NCBI RefSeq assembly: GCF_916619195.1
Contig: NZ_CAKAKL010000005.1
Span: 62,001 to 126,000, forward strand
Length of the DNA: 64,000 nucleotides
Direction of reading: 5' to 3'
Origin: Inquilinus sp. Marseille-Q2685
Lineage (GTDB): Bacteria; Pseudomonadota; Alphaproteobacteria; DSM-16000; Inquilinaceae
In this document: positions 29,164 to 37,203 of the stretch, in pieces
Layout of the letters: each line of letters opens with the position of its first letter
Numbering within the stretch: the first letter of the stretch is position 1
Translations under genes and position numbers: made by a program
The notes under the pieces: generated by a model
The model's input: the letters and a program-made list of their open reading frames with translations, nothing else
The model's database searches: none
What the model was told of the DNA's origin: nothing

Positions 29164-29547
29164 CTATCTCCCGCCCCGGTTTCGCTCCGCCTGCTCGGCG
29201 GCCCGCTTCGCCTTCGCCGCCCGGTCCAGCTCGACGCCGGTCCGGTAGACATTCATCAAGCCGGCCACCGCACCCAGGATGAAGAACAGAATCAACAACC
29301 AGGGCCGCGTGCCGAGCCATTGGTCGAGACCCCAGCCGATTCCGGCGCCGACCACGATCGCGGCGAGCAGCTCGACCGCGATGCGGAAGCCGGCGGCCAT
29401 GCCAGCACGGCCGACATCGCGCCCATCATCTCCGCCCTTCGCCTCGCGCCCCGCCCCCGGCAGCTTCGCCTTCGCCTGCTGCAGGCGACGGTCGAAATCC
29501 GAGAGCGGCGGCGGGTTTTGGTCGTTCTGGGTCACTTCGTCGGACAC
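29164..29547 (-). CDS. atpI: AtpI/AtpZ-family F0 assembly protein
   Basis: A 127-residue protein with a Gln/Pro-rich cytosolic N-terminus and two transmembrane helices (about 54-76 and 81-100; LAAIVVGAGIGWGLDQWLG, then LILFFILGAVAGLMNVYR), the usual AtpI/AtpZ pattern, with a basic C-terminus. It is thought to aid c-ring assembly or magnesium supply. The start is uncertain: GTG at 29547 is used, while a TTG at 29577 and an internal GTG are also possible. It is the first gene of the F0 operon. Confidence 0.82.
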   Translation of the reverse strand: MSDEVTQNDQNPPPLSDFDRRLQQAKAKLPGAGREAKGGDDGRDVGRAGMAAGFRIAVELLAAIVVGAGIGWGLDQWLGTRPWLLILFFILGAVAGLMNVYRTGVELDRAAKAKRAAEQAERNRGGR

Positions 29548-29725
29548 CCTTTCGGGCGGCGGCCACCCCCACCTCAAGCGGCGCGCACCTTAGTGACGCT
29601 CCGGTGCCGCGTCAAGGCGACAAAACCGGCCTGCGCCGCGGCATTCGCGCCCGGCGCCCGGCCCGGCCTCCGGAACCGCTCCGGCGGCGCTGGCGGCGGC
29701 CCGCTTCGGCAGGCTAGAGTCGGTC

Positions 29726-31018
29726 ATGCTCAGCCCGCTCCTGGCCGTCGCGGCGATCCTCGCCGGCATCACCATCGTCTCGCTCGGCCAGGGGGTGTTC
29801 GCCACGCTGGTGCCGGTGCGGCTGACCGAGGCCGGGCTGCCGGCCGACCGGGTCGGGCTGGTGGTCGCGGCCAGCGCCGTCGGCTTCCTGGCCGGCTGCC
29901 TGGTGGTCGGCCGGGTGATCCGGCTGGTCGGGCACATCCGCGCCTTCTCCGCCTTCGCCGCCGCCTCCTGCCTGGCCGGCCTCGCCCTGCCCTGGACCGT
30001 CGGCCTGCCCGGCTGGTTCCTGCTGCGTCTGGCCATGGGCTTCTGCTCGGCCGGGCTGTTCATGATCACCGAGAGCTGGCTGAACGAGCTGACGCCGCGG
30101 CATCTGCGCGGCCGCATCCTGACCAGCTACGTGGTCGTGGTGATGCTGGCGCTGGGCGCCGGCCAGGCCCTGCTGACCGTCGTCGACACACGCGACGTGC
30201 TGCCCTTCGTCCTGGCCTCGGCCGCCTTCACCCTGGCGCTGATCCCGGTGACGCTGACCCGGTCGCGCCACCCCAGCGTGCCGCACCGGATCCGGCCGAT
30301 CCTGCGCAAGGCCTACCGCAACTCGCCGGTCGGCGCGGTCGGCTGCGTCGTGGTCGGGCTGGTGGCGGCGACGCTGCAGGGCGTGGCCCCGGTCTGGGGC
30401 GTGCACCGCGGCTTCTCCACCGCCGAGATCGCGACGCTGATGGCAGCGACCCAGATCGGCGGGCTCTTGTGCCAGTGGCCGCTGGGCTGGCTGTCGGACC
30501 GGATCGACCGGCGCTGGGTGATCCTGGGCGCGGCCGCCTGCACCATCGTCGCCGCCGTCGGCAGCATCGCCGCGGGCAGCTTCGGCCTGCTGGTGGTGCT
30601 GTTCGCGCTGTGGGGCGGCATGGCCGAGGCGATCTATCCGCTGTCGGTCGCCCATGCCAACGACCACGCCAGGCCGCAGGACTACGTGCCGCTGGCCGGG
30701 ACGCTCTTGATCCTGTGGTCGATCGGCTCCTCCGCCGGGCCCTTGGCCGCGACGGTGGCTATGGAGCGGTTCGGGCCGGACGCGCTGTTCGTCTATGTCG
30801 CCCTGCTGGTCGGCGCCTTCGCCGGATTCGTGCTGTGGCGCATGGCCCGGCGCGGCCGGGTCGCGGCCGGGGAGGCCGAGCATTTCGTCGGCCTGGCCGC
30901 CGGATCCAGCCCCGCCCCGGCCGAGCTGGACCCCCGCATCCGACCCGAGGACGAGGCCGAGGCCGAGCCGGGCTATGATGACTGCGAGGACGTGCCTGAG
31001 GCGCAGAAGAGCCGGTGA
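29726..31018 (+). CDS. MFS transporter, YcaD-like
   Basis: A 430-residue inner-membrane protein with 12 probable transmembrane segments. The first half carries GFCSAGLFMITESWLNELTP and RGRILTSYVVVVMLALGAGQ, typical of the YcaD/CynX-like MFS group. The substrate is unknown. After the last membrane segment there is a charged tail of about 50 residues (with ELDPRIRPEDEAEAEPGYDD) that looks like a translated dispersed repeat rather than part of the transporter. It is divergent from atpI across a 178-base gap and 55 bases upstream of xthA. Confidence 0.8.
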   Translation: MLSPLLAVAAILAGITIVSLGQGVFATLVPVRLTEAGLPADRVGLVVAASAVGFLAGCLVVGRVIRLVGHIRAFSAFAAASCLAGLALPWTVGLPGWFLLRLAMGFCSAGLFMITESWLNELTPRHLRGRILTSYVVVVMLALGAGQALLTVVDTRDVLPFVLASAAFTLALIPVTLTRSRHPSVPHRIRPILRKAYRNSPVGAVGCVVVGLVAATLQGVAPVWGVHRGFSTAEIATLMAATQIGGLLCQWPLGWLSDRIDRRWVILGAAACTIVAAVGSIAAGSFGLLVVLFALWGGMAEAIYPLSVAHANDHARPQDYVPLAGTLLILWSIGSSAGPLAATVAMERFGPDALFVYVALLVGAFAGFVLWRMARRGRVAAGEAEHFVGLAAGSSPAPAELDPRIRPEDEAEAEPGYDDCEDVPEAQKSR

Positions 31019-31073
31019 TTCCCTCCCGGCCGGAACTGCTCTAGGGTCGCGGGCCGCATCGCAGAGAGGGCCC

Positions 31074-31868
31074 ATGCGCATCGCCACCTGGAACATCAAC
31101 TCCGTCCGCCTGCGCCAGGAGCTGGTGCTGCGCCTGATCGACGAGACCGCGCCCGACATCGTCTGCCTGCAGGAGACCAAGACCCCGGACCACAGCTTCC
31201 CGCACCAGCCCTTCGTCGACCTCGGCTACCGCCACATCGCGATCGCCGGCATGAAGGGCTACAACGGCGTCGCCGTGATCTCCCGCCTGCCCTTCGAGAG
31301 CCACGAGATCCGGCACTGGTGCGGCAAGGAGGATTGCCGCCACATCGCCATCCGCCTGCCGGACGGCCTCGAGGTGCACAACCTGTACATCCCGGCCGGC
31401 GGCGACATCCCGGACCCGGCGGAGAACGAGAAGTTCGCCCACAAGCTGCAGTTCCTGGACGAGATGACAGCCTGGTGGCCGGAGAACCGGCGGCGCGACC
31501 AGAAGATGATCCTGGTCGGCGACCTGAACATCGCGCCGCTGGAGAACGACGTCTGGTCGCACAAGCAGCTCTTGGACGTGGTCAGCCACACCCCGATCGA
31601 GGTCGAGAAGCTGGGGGCGATGCAGTCGACCCTGGGCTGGGTCGACAGCGCCCGCACCTTCGTGCCGCCGGACCAGAAGCTGTACACGTGGTGGAGCTAC
31701 CGCGCCGCCGACTGGCAGCTGTCCGACCGCGGCCGGCGCCTGGACCACATCTGGGTCACCCCGCCTCTGGCCGCGGGCCTGAAGGCCCACCGCACCCTGC
31801 GCGAGGCCCGCGGCTGGGAGCCGAAGCCGAGCGACCATGTGCCGGTGGTGGTCGACGTCGAGGTGTGA
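31074..31868 (+). CDS. xthA: Exodeoxyribonuclease III (AP endonuclease)
   Basis: A 264-residue base-excision-repair enzyme that cuts DNA at abasic sites and removes 3' blocks. All family motifs are visible: WNINSVR (6-12), the metal ligand Glu34 in LQETK, the catalytic GDLNIAP (Asp150, Asn152), YTWWSYR (204-210), RRLDHIW and the terminal SDHVPV (Asp254, His255). The ATG at 31074 is preceded by AGAGGG. Its stop codon overlaps the left arm of the 141-base palindromic element. Confidence 0.95.
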   Translation: MRIATWNINSVRLRQELVLRLIDETAPDIVCLQETKTPDHSFPHQPFVDLGYRHIAIAGMKGYNGVAVISRLPFESHEIRHWCGKEDCRHIAIRLPDGLEVHNLYIPAGGDIPDPAENEKFAHKLQFLDEMTAWWPENRRRDQKMILVGDLNIAPLENDVWSHKQLLDVVSHTPIEVEKLGAMQSTLGWVDSARTFVPPDQKLYTWWSYRAADWQLSDRGRRLDHIWVTPPLAAGLKAHRTLREARGWEPKPSDHVPVVVDVEV

Positions 31869-32007
31869 GACCGTTTGGAAATGCTACTGGTGCGGCCGTC
31901 TGATGGCGGACTCGAAGCTTCCGGTGCTCACGCACCAATGTGCGCTGCGCTCCGGTTCTCGAGACCACCACCAGCCGACTCACACCAGCGCATTTCGAAA
32001 CGGTCTC
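31867..32007. repeat. 141-bp imperfect palindromic element
   Basis: The outer arms are GAGACCGTTTGGAAATGC and the inverse of GCATTTCGAAACGGTCTC, extending inward with interruptions (CTGGTG, CTGATGG) to about 40 bases each. The centre has nested CCGGTGC...GCTCCGG and GCAC/GTGC pairings. It lies between the convergent xthA and methyltransferase genes. It could be a small non-autonomous mobile element, a bidirectional terminator or a structured RNA. Confidence 0.7.
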
Positions 32008-32035
32008 TGAGGCCCGGCCTCTCCAAACCCAGGAG

Positions 32036-32533
32036 TCACCCCGCCAAAGGCCGCCGGTACAGGTAGTAGCGCCCGGGCGAGACGCCGTCGGGCTCGGGCA
32101 GCTCCTCCCATCCCGTCCCGGCGAAGCCGATATTGGCGACGACCACGCCGCCCGGGGCCAGCACCGGCCCCAGGAGGGGGGCCAGCGCCGCCGCCAGCGC
32201 CCGGTTGGCCAGGTCATCGCCGGTGCCGAGATCGGCGTGGATCAGCGCCATGCCGCCGCGATGCGCCGCCACGAAGCCCGGCATCGTCTCCAGAACCTCG
32301 CCCAGCACCATGCGGTCGCGCGGCGGGATGCAGCCGGGATGCGCCGCGATCTGGCGGTCGAACACCCAGATCGCGCGGTCCGGCAGCCTCTCGCGCAGAT
32401 GGTCGTAGGTGCGGCCGTTGCCGAGGCCGAGTTCCATGACGTCGCCGGGCAGGCCGGCGATGGCGCGCGCCGCCCAGTCGAGGCAGGCGCGCTGCGCCTG
32501 CATCCGGCGGATGAAGCTGTCGAGGCGGCTCAC
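32036..32533 (-). CDS. Small SAM-dependent methyltransferase (Methyltransf_17-like)
   Basis: A 165-residue protein comprising only a class I methyltransferase fold. The SAM-binding motif is ELGLGNGRTYDHL (34-46), then the acidic strand end VFDRQ, and later GGVVVANIGFAG. The whole sequence, from SRLDSFIRR to YYLYRRP, matches the compact family I know as PF12692. The start is a GTG at 32533, 8 bases after the stop of the cyclic-nucleotide-binding gene, so co-transcription is likely. The methyl acceptor is unknown. It is the last gene of a three-gene unit with the aberrant ABC protein. Confidence 0.78.
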   Translation of the reverse strand: MSRLDSFIRRMQAQRACLDWAARAIAGLPGDVMELGLGNGRTYDHLRERLPDRAIWVFDRQIAAHPGCIPPRDRMVLGEVLETMPGFVAAHRGGMALIHADLGTGDDLANRALAAALAPLLGPVLAPGGVVVANIGFAGTGWEELPEPDGVSPGRYYLYRRPLAG

Positions 32534-32541
32534 GATCCGGT

Positions 32542-32991
32542 TCAGGCCGTCTGGCGGGCGCGGGCCGCTTCCTTGGTGGTCCGTTCGAGACGGAGCGCCA
32601 GCACGCGCATGATCTCGATCGCCATCTGCGGGAATTCGGTGATCATGCGGAAGAACTGGTCCTTGGCGATGACGAGGGCGGTGACGTCGGTGCGCGCCTG
32701 CACCGTTGCGGTGCGCGGCACGTCGCAGAGGATGGCGATCTCGCCGACGAAGTCGTTGCGGCCGACCGAGGCGACGGTCAGGGGGCCGGTCTCGGCGTCC
32801 ACGATCACGTCGGCCTCGCCGTCGATGATGATGAAGGCGGCGCGGCCGATCTCCCCCTGCCGGCACAGCACCTGCCCCGCGGGGAAGCGGACGCGCTCGC
32901 TGGTGAAGGCCAGCAGCTTCAGCTTCGACGTGTCGATATTGGCGAAGAGCGGGATCCGCTTCAGCAACTCGACTTCTTCCGCAAGGCTCAC
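32542..32991 (-). CDS. Stand-alone cyclic-nucleotide-binding domain protein
   Basis: A 149-residue protein made of a Crp-type cNMP-binding beta barrel with flanking helices and no DNA-binding domain. The phosphate-binding cassette is well kept: FVGEIAILCDVPRTATV with Glu84 and Arg93, the residues that normally contact ribose and phosphate, so cAMP or cGMP binding is plausible. It lies 30 bases after the ABC gene and 8 bases before the methyltransferase start. It could act as a regulatory subunit of a neighbour; this is inference. Confidence 0.85.
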   Translation of the reverse strand: MSLAEEVELLKRIPLFANIDTSKLKLLAFTSERVRFPAGQVLCRQGEIGRAAFIIIDGEADVIVDAETGPLTVASVGRNDFVGEIAILCDVPRTATVQARTDVTALVIAKDQFFRMITEFPQMAIEIMRVLALRLERTTKEAARARQTA

Positions 32992-33021
32992 CGATCTGTC
33001 CTCCGACTCCCTGTTCGCATT

Positions 33022-35676
33022 CTACTCCGCTTCCAGCAATTCGTGCAGCACGCTGCCATTGCGGTTCAGCGCCTGGAAGTCGCCCCTCTCGACGATGCGG
33101 CCGTGCCGCATCACGACGATGTCGGCGAACTCCCGCGCCATGCTGGGCCGATGCACGCCCCAGATCAAGCCGCGGCCGTTCCGCAACTCGCGGATGGTGC
33201 GGTGGACCCGGCTCTGCGCCACCCCGTCGAGCGCCGAGGTGGCCTCGTTCAGCAGCAGGAGGTCGGCGTTCTTGAGCAGGGCGCGGCCGAGCCCGACCTT
33301 CTGCCGCTGCACCGCGGACAGCCGGCTGCCGGCGACGCCGACCGAGAAGTCGAGCCCGACCGCGATCACGCTGTCGCGCAGGTCGACCTCGTCGACCACG
33401 GTCTGGATCAGGGTCTGCACCCGCTCCGCCGCGTCCGGCCGGCCGTAGCGGATCTTGCCGAACAGGATGTTGTCCTGCAGCGACGCCGCCTCGTTGAACC
33501 GCTCGGCGTCGAAGAACTCGATGAAGGGGCGCAGATCCTCCGGCAGCTCGGCCGCGAACACCTTGCGGGCCTCGAGCAGCCGCTGCTGCAGGTCGGCCTC
33601 GAACACGCCCAGGCGGTGGCGGGACGGCACCAGCTTGAACGGCAGCGACAGGAGGCGGGTGCGGTCGGCCGGCCGCAGCGCCGCCGTGCCCTCCTTCTTC
33701 GCCCGCATCACGATCGGCTGGAACTCGGGCAGGTCCTCCGAACCGATGAAGCTGAACTGCTCGAAGAACTCGTGGCCGGGCGGCAGGTCGGCGAACAGCT
33801 CGACCATGGTCTCGGCCATCTGGGCGCCGACCTGGATGAACTCCTCCATCAGGCCCGTGCGCTGCAGCACCGACAGCACATACTCGTTCTCGGCCAGGGC
33901 GTCATAGGCGAAGACCGGCCCGACCGGGGTGCCGAACAGCAGGTTCTCGGCCACCGAGGCGGAGGTGTTGAAGCGGTCGGCGTCGTACAGCTCGACCAGG
34001 TCGCCGAGATCGGTCTCGGCCAGGGTCTTGCGCACCGACACCCGCGCCGCCAGCACCCGGTCGGCGATCTCCGGCGCCTTGTCCGCGTCGATCGTGCCGT
34101 TCAGCCCGATGCGGTAGACATCCTGCTCCATGTCGATCGCCTGCAGGATCTCCAGCGCCTTGTCCTGCAGCGCCTCCGGCCCGTCCGCCCCCGCCGCCTG
34201 GTAGTCGATCCAGTCGGCGTTGATGTCGAAATCGGTGTTGCCGGCCGCCTGCGCCTCGGACGCCCGCCGCGCCCGGCGGCGCTTGGCCGCGTCGTCGGGA
34301 TACTGCGCCTCGCGCAGCGGCCGGTGCGACAGGCCATAATACAGGTTCTGGCGCAGCGTGCCGGTGAACATGTAGCTGTGGGCGCCGACATAGGCGATGC
34401 GGCGGCCGATCACCGCCTCGCTCAAGGTCTCGTAGTCGTGCTCGCCGAGCCGGATCTTGCCGCTGGTCGGCGAGATCAGCCGGGCCATCATCAGCATCAG
34501 CTCGTCCTTGCCGACCCCGGCGCCGACCACCGCGACATGGCCGTCGGTCGGGAACACGGCGGTCAGCCCCTCGATCACCGTCATGCCGCTGTCGTCGACC
34601 AGCGAGACGGCGGAGAAGCTGAGCTCCTTGGGCAGCGGACCGTCGATCGCCTGGTCGCCGGTGATCCGCTCCATCGGCAGCAGCTCGGGCGGCTGGAACT
34701 GCTCCACCACCTGCTCGTACTTGATCCGGATGTCGGCCTGGGTCTGGTAGTAGTCGAGCAGGTCCTTCCACGGCGCGGCCAGGTCCTTGTAGGCGGCCAG
34801 CACCGCCACCAGCGCGCCGAGCTGGATGTCGCCGCGGATCACCAGGTAACCGCCGATCGAGTAGAAGAAGAACGGCGTCAGCTGGTTGATGAAGTTGTTC
34901 AGGAACTTGATGAAGAACTTGCGGTTGTAGATCTCGAACCGGATGTCGTAGATCGTCCCCAGCCGGTCGGAGAAATCCGCCAGATGCACCGCGGTGGCGT
35001 CGTTGGCATGCATGTCGGTGATGCCCGAGACGGATTCGCCGATCCGGTCGGCCAGCTTGCGCACCGTGCGCACCCGCTCCTTGCCCAGCTGGTTCACGCG
35101 CTTCTGCAGCCGCGGGATCAGCCAGCCCTGCAGCGGGTACAGCGACACCGCCGCCGCGCCCAGGATCGGGTCCTGGACGAAGATGAAGTAGATGTAGACC
35201 AGGAGCGTCCCGGCCGACCAGATCGGCTGGACGAAGGCGTCGCCGATGAAGCCGCCCAACGGCTCGACCTCCGAGGTGATCATCGGGATCATCTCGCCCT
35301 GCGAGGTCTTGCGGAAATGCGGCAGCGGGAAGCGCAGGATCCGGCAGTACAGCTCGTAGCGCAGCCGGCGCAGCATGCGCTCGCCCAGCTTGCCCTTGTA
35401 GATGTTGATGTAGAGCTTGAAGCCGCCGTTGATGAACACCAGCGCCAGGAACAGGAACGACAGCAGCAGCAGGTATTCGATCCGGTCGAACTGGAATCCG
35501 AAGATCACCTTCGGGAAATCACCCGCCGCCTTGTCGTCGATGGCGCCGTTGACGATCTGCTTCGGCAGATCCAACGAATAATAGACAAAAGGAAACGAAA
35601 TCAGCGTGACGATGAGGATATAGACCTGCTCGCGGCTGCTGTGCCGCAAGATGAACTTGAAGATGTTGGAATCCAT
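33022..35676 (-). CDS. Aberrant ABC exporter-like protein with expanded, degenerate ATPase domain
   Basis: An 884-residue protein. Residues 1-320 form a type IV ABC exporter membrane domain (about six helices). The ATPase domain starts near 350 and is unusual. Walker A is GAGVGKDE (385-392). The Q-loop glutamine is replaced (AYVGAHSYMF, 428-437). A roughly 300-residue insertion then separates it from the signature LSAVQ (786-790), Walker B LLLLNE (806-811, Asn for Asp) and H-loop His842. The insertion holds two copies of RFNxxASxxxNxLFG (568-582 and 726-740), each resembling the segment that follows the Q-loop. ATP hydrolysis is probably weak or absent. The start at 35676 begins at the membrane domain. 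It heads an operon with a cNMP-binding protein and a methyltransferase. Confidence 0.82.
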   Translation of the reverse strand: MDSNIFKFILRHSSREQVYILIVTLISFPFVYYSLDLPKQIVNGAIDDKAAGDFPKVIFGFQFDRIEYLLLLSFLFLALVFINGGFKLYINIYKGKLGERMLRRLRYELYCRILRFPLPHFRKTSQGEMIPMITSEVEPLGGFIGDAFVQPIWSAGTLLVYIYFIFVQDPILGAAAVSLYPLQGWLIPRLQKRVNQLGKERVRTVRKLADRIGESVSGITDMHANDATAVHLADFSDRLGTIYDIRFEIYNRKFFIKFLNNFINQLTPFFFYSIGGYLVIRGDIQLGALVAVLAAYKDLAAPWKDLLDYYQTQADIRIKYEQVVEQFQPPELLPMERITGDQAIDGPLPKELSFSAVSLVDDSGMTVIEGLTAVFPTDGHVAVVGAGVGKDELMLMMARLISPTSGKIRLGEHDYETLSEAVIGRRIAYVGAHSYMFTGTLRQNLYYGLSHRPLREAQYPDDAAKRRRARRASEAQAAGNTDFDINADWIDYQAAGADGPEALQDKALEILQAIDMEQDVYRIGLNGTIDADKAPEIADRVLAARVSVRKTLAETDLGDLVELYDADRFNTSASVAENLLFGTPVGPVFAYDALAENEYVLSVLQRTGLMEEFIQVGAQMAETMVELFADLPPGHEFFEQFSFIGSEDLPEFQPIVMRAKKEGTAALRPADRTRLLSLPFKLVPSRHRLGVFEADLQQRLLEARKVFAAELPEDLRPFIEFFDAERFNEAASLQDNILFGKIRYGRPDAAERVQTLIQTVVDEVDLRDSVIAVGLDFSVGVAGSRLSAVQRQKVGLGRALLKNADLLLLNEATSALDGVAQSRVHRTIRELRNGRGLIWGVHRPSMAREFADIVVMRHGRIVERGDFQALNRNGSVLHELLEAE

Positions 35677-35811
35677 CGCGATCCAGGTCCAGCCTCGCCG
35701 GGCACGGGCAGGACCATAGCGTGAACTTTGCATGGCGCAAAGCATGTGACGGCGGTCACGGCCCGTCGCGGTCGGACCACCTCATTCCCCAGGGGCGGCC
35801 CGGCCCGGCTC

Positions 35812-36114
35812 TCAGGCTTCGTCCAGGACGACGGTGCCGGACCCGGTCACGGCCCTGCCCCCGCAGGAAATGGCGTCACCGATCCGCCCGGCGGGGCGGC
35901 CGTTGATGAAGACCGTTGGCGACCCCGCCGCGAGTCGCCGATCGTGAGACGGCGCGGGGCAGCTCGGGCAGCCATGTGCGTCATAAGCATCTCCCACGCG
36001 CATCGCGGGCCGTCCGTCGACCGATACGTCCGGGCTGCCCTCGATCGCCGAGGTCGGCGGGAAGTGGCAGTCGTGGCCGGAGCCGATGTCGCCTTCGCGG
36101 ATGAGTCCGGGCAT
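35812..36114 (-). CDS. PAAR-domain spike-tip protein
   Basis: A 100-residue PAAR protein that would cap a VgrG trimer at the tip of a type VI secretion system. The repeated short strands (GLIREGDIGSGHDCHFPP, VSVDGRPAMRVGDAYDAHGC, VFINGRPAGRIGDAISCGG) are typical, and His/Cys residues (HDC, HGC, SCG) supply the zinc site. It has no C-terminal toxin extension. It lies 39 bases beyond the unknown protein ending at 36154, the last member of a VgrG-led cluster. Confidence 0.9.
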   Translation of the reverse strand: MPGLIREGDIGSGHDCHFPPTSAIEGSPDVSVDGRPAMRVGDAYDAHGCPSCPAPSHDRRLAAGSPTVFINGRPAGRIGDAISCGGRAVTGSGTVVLDEA

Positions 36115-36153
36115 GTCAGATACCGTCCGATGTGTCAGCGTGCAGCCGGCGAG

Positions 36154-37203
36154 TCAGAGGCCCAGCCGTCGGCCGATCCATTCGGCGGCCTCTCCCACGT
36201 TCCTGCCGGTCCAATTGATGGCTCCATCGAGATACTCGGATTCGGGGAGCGGAATATTGTCCCTGACCTGACGGCTGAGGGGGCCGCTGGCGTCCCGGCC
36301 GGTGTGGACGGCGTTCCAGGCGGCGCGGTCCATCGCGCCGGAGGCGAGCACGTTCGGGGTGCCGGTGCCCGTGTAGTCATGCGCGAAGTGAACGGACACC
36401 CGGTTGCCGAAGCTGTCGTCAGGGGTCCATTCCACCTCCAGCATCGTGCGGAACATGGCCACCGCCCGTCCGTTCGGGAGTTGGGTCGCCGCCGTGCCGA
36501 TGCGGACGTGGCTCGCCAGGAACAGGACATTGCCGGAGCCGTCGATCAGGAAGCTCTCGCAATTGGGGAAGCCGTCGCCGGAGACCGAACAGGTCACCGT
36601 GGCCTTGCGATCGACCCGATTGATGCGCAGCATGACCTCGTTGGTCACGTCGAGATCGGGAACGACGCCGCTCCACCTGTCCTCGACGGTGACCGGGCTT
36701 CTGAGCTGGAGCGATCCGTCATCGCCTCGGGTGACCGGGCTCTGCACCCCGAACGGGATGAAGCTGCCGGAGTTGGTGTCGCGCCCGCCATCCGAGACCT
36801 GCCCGCCGAAGAAGCCATGCCCCAAATCCGTGTCCGAAAGGAAGAAGGCGAAGTTCTTGCCCGCATATTTCACCCGGACATTGACGCTCTGATCGCCGTC
36901 CACGCGGTAGGGGGTGATGCTTTTGGGATCTTCGGAATGGCGTGGCTTCTTCCTCGCCTGGGAATAGTCATTGCTCATATCGATCCCGACCTGCGCCAGC
37001 GCCCAATTCGCGCTCGGATCGGAACGGCATATCGCCCTGCGAAATTGGGCTGCCATCAAATCGATTTCGATAAAATGATCTATTCTGGATGTAGCGCTCA
37101 GGCTGGAGCTAAACCCCCTATTGTCGCCCTTGAATCCGAGCCCGCCGAGACCGAATGCCTCGTCAGGATGAAACGAGCGCGTGTAAAGAGTGAGCATGCT
37201 CAT
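36154..37203 (-). CDS. Unknown protein in VgrG-PAAR cluster, candidate T6SS effector
   Basis: A 349-residue protein without a signal peptide. It looks beta-rich, with a GFKGDNRGFSSSLSATSRID segment near residue 23, then MLRINRVDRKATVTCSV, HFAHDYTGTGTPNVLASG and a C-terminal Trp-rich helix (INWTGRNVGEAAEWIGRRL). The GDxRGFS...SR pattern faintly recalls DUF3238-type proteins, which I cannot verify. Its ATG overlaps the stop of the upstream anchored protein (ATGA). Its position between VgrG and PAAR makes it the best cargo candidate of this module. The enzymatic activity is unknown. Confidence 0.65.
   Translation of the reverse strand: MSMLTLYTRSFHPDEAFGLGGLGFKGDNRGFSSSLSATSRIDHFIEIDLMAAQFRRAICRSDPSANWALAQVGIDMSNDYSQARKKPRHSEDPKSITPYRVDGDQSVNVRVKYAGKNFAFFLSDTDLGHGFFGGQVSDGGRDTNSGSFIPFGVQSPVTRGDDGSLQLRSPVTVEDRWSGVVPDLDVTNEVMLRINRVDRKATVTCSVSGDGFPNCESFLIDGSGNVLFLASHVRIGTAATQLPNGRAVAMFRTMLEVEWTPDDSFGNRVSVHFAHDYTGTGTPNVLASGAMDRAAWNAVHTGRDASGPLSRQVRDNIPLPESEYLDGAINWTGRNVGEAAEWIGRRLGL

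Noticed and set aside
28402-30978. An 858-codon plus-strand frame over the F0 operon
   Set aside because: It is the high-GC antisense shadow of atpB and atpI and then runs out of frame through the MFS gene; the protein is low-complexity Arg/Gly/Ala-rich.
33043-35724. An 893-codon plus-strand frame opposite the aberrant ABC gene
   Set aside because: The translation has no recognisable domains and shadow-type composition; the minus-strand frame has clear membrane and ATPase features.
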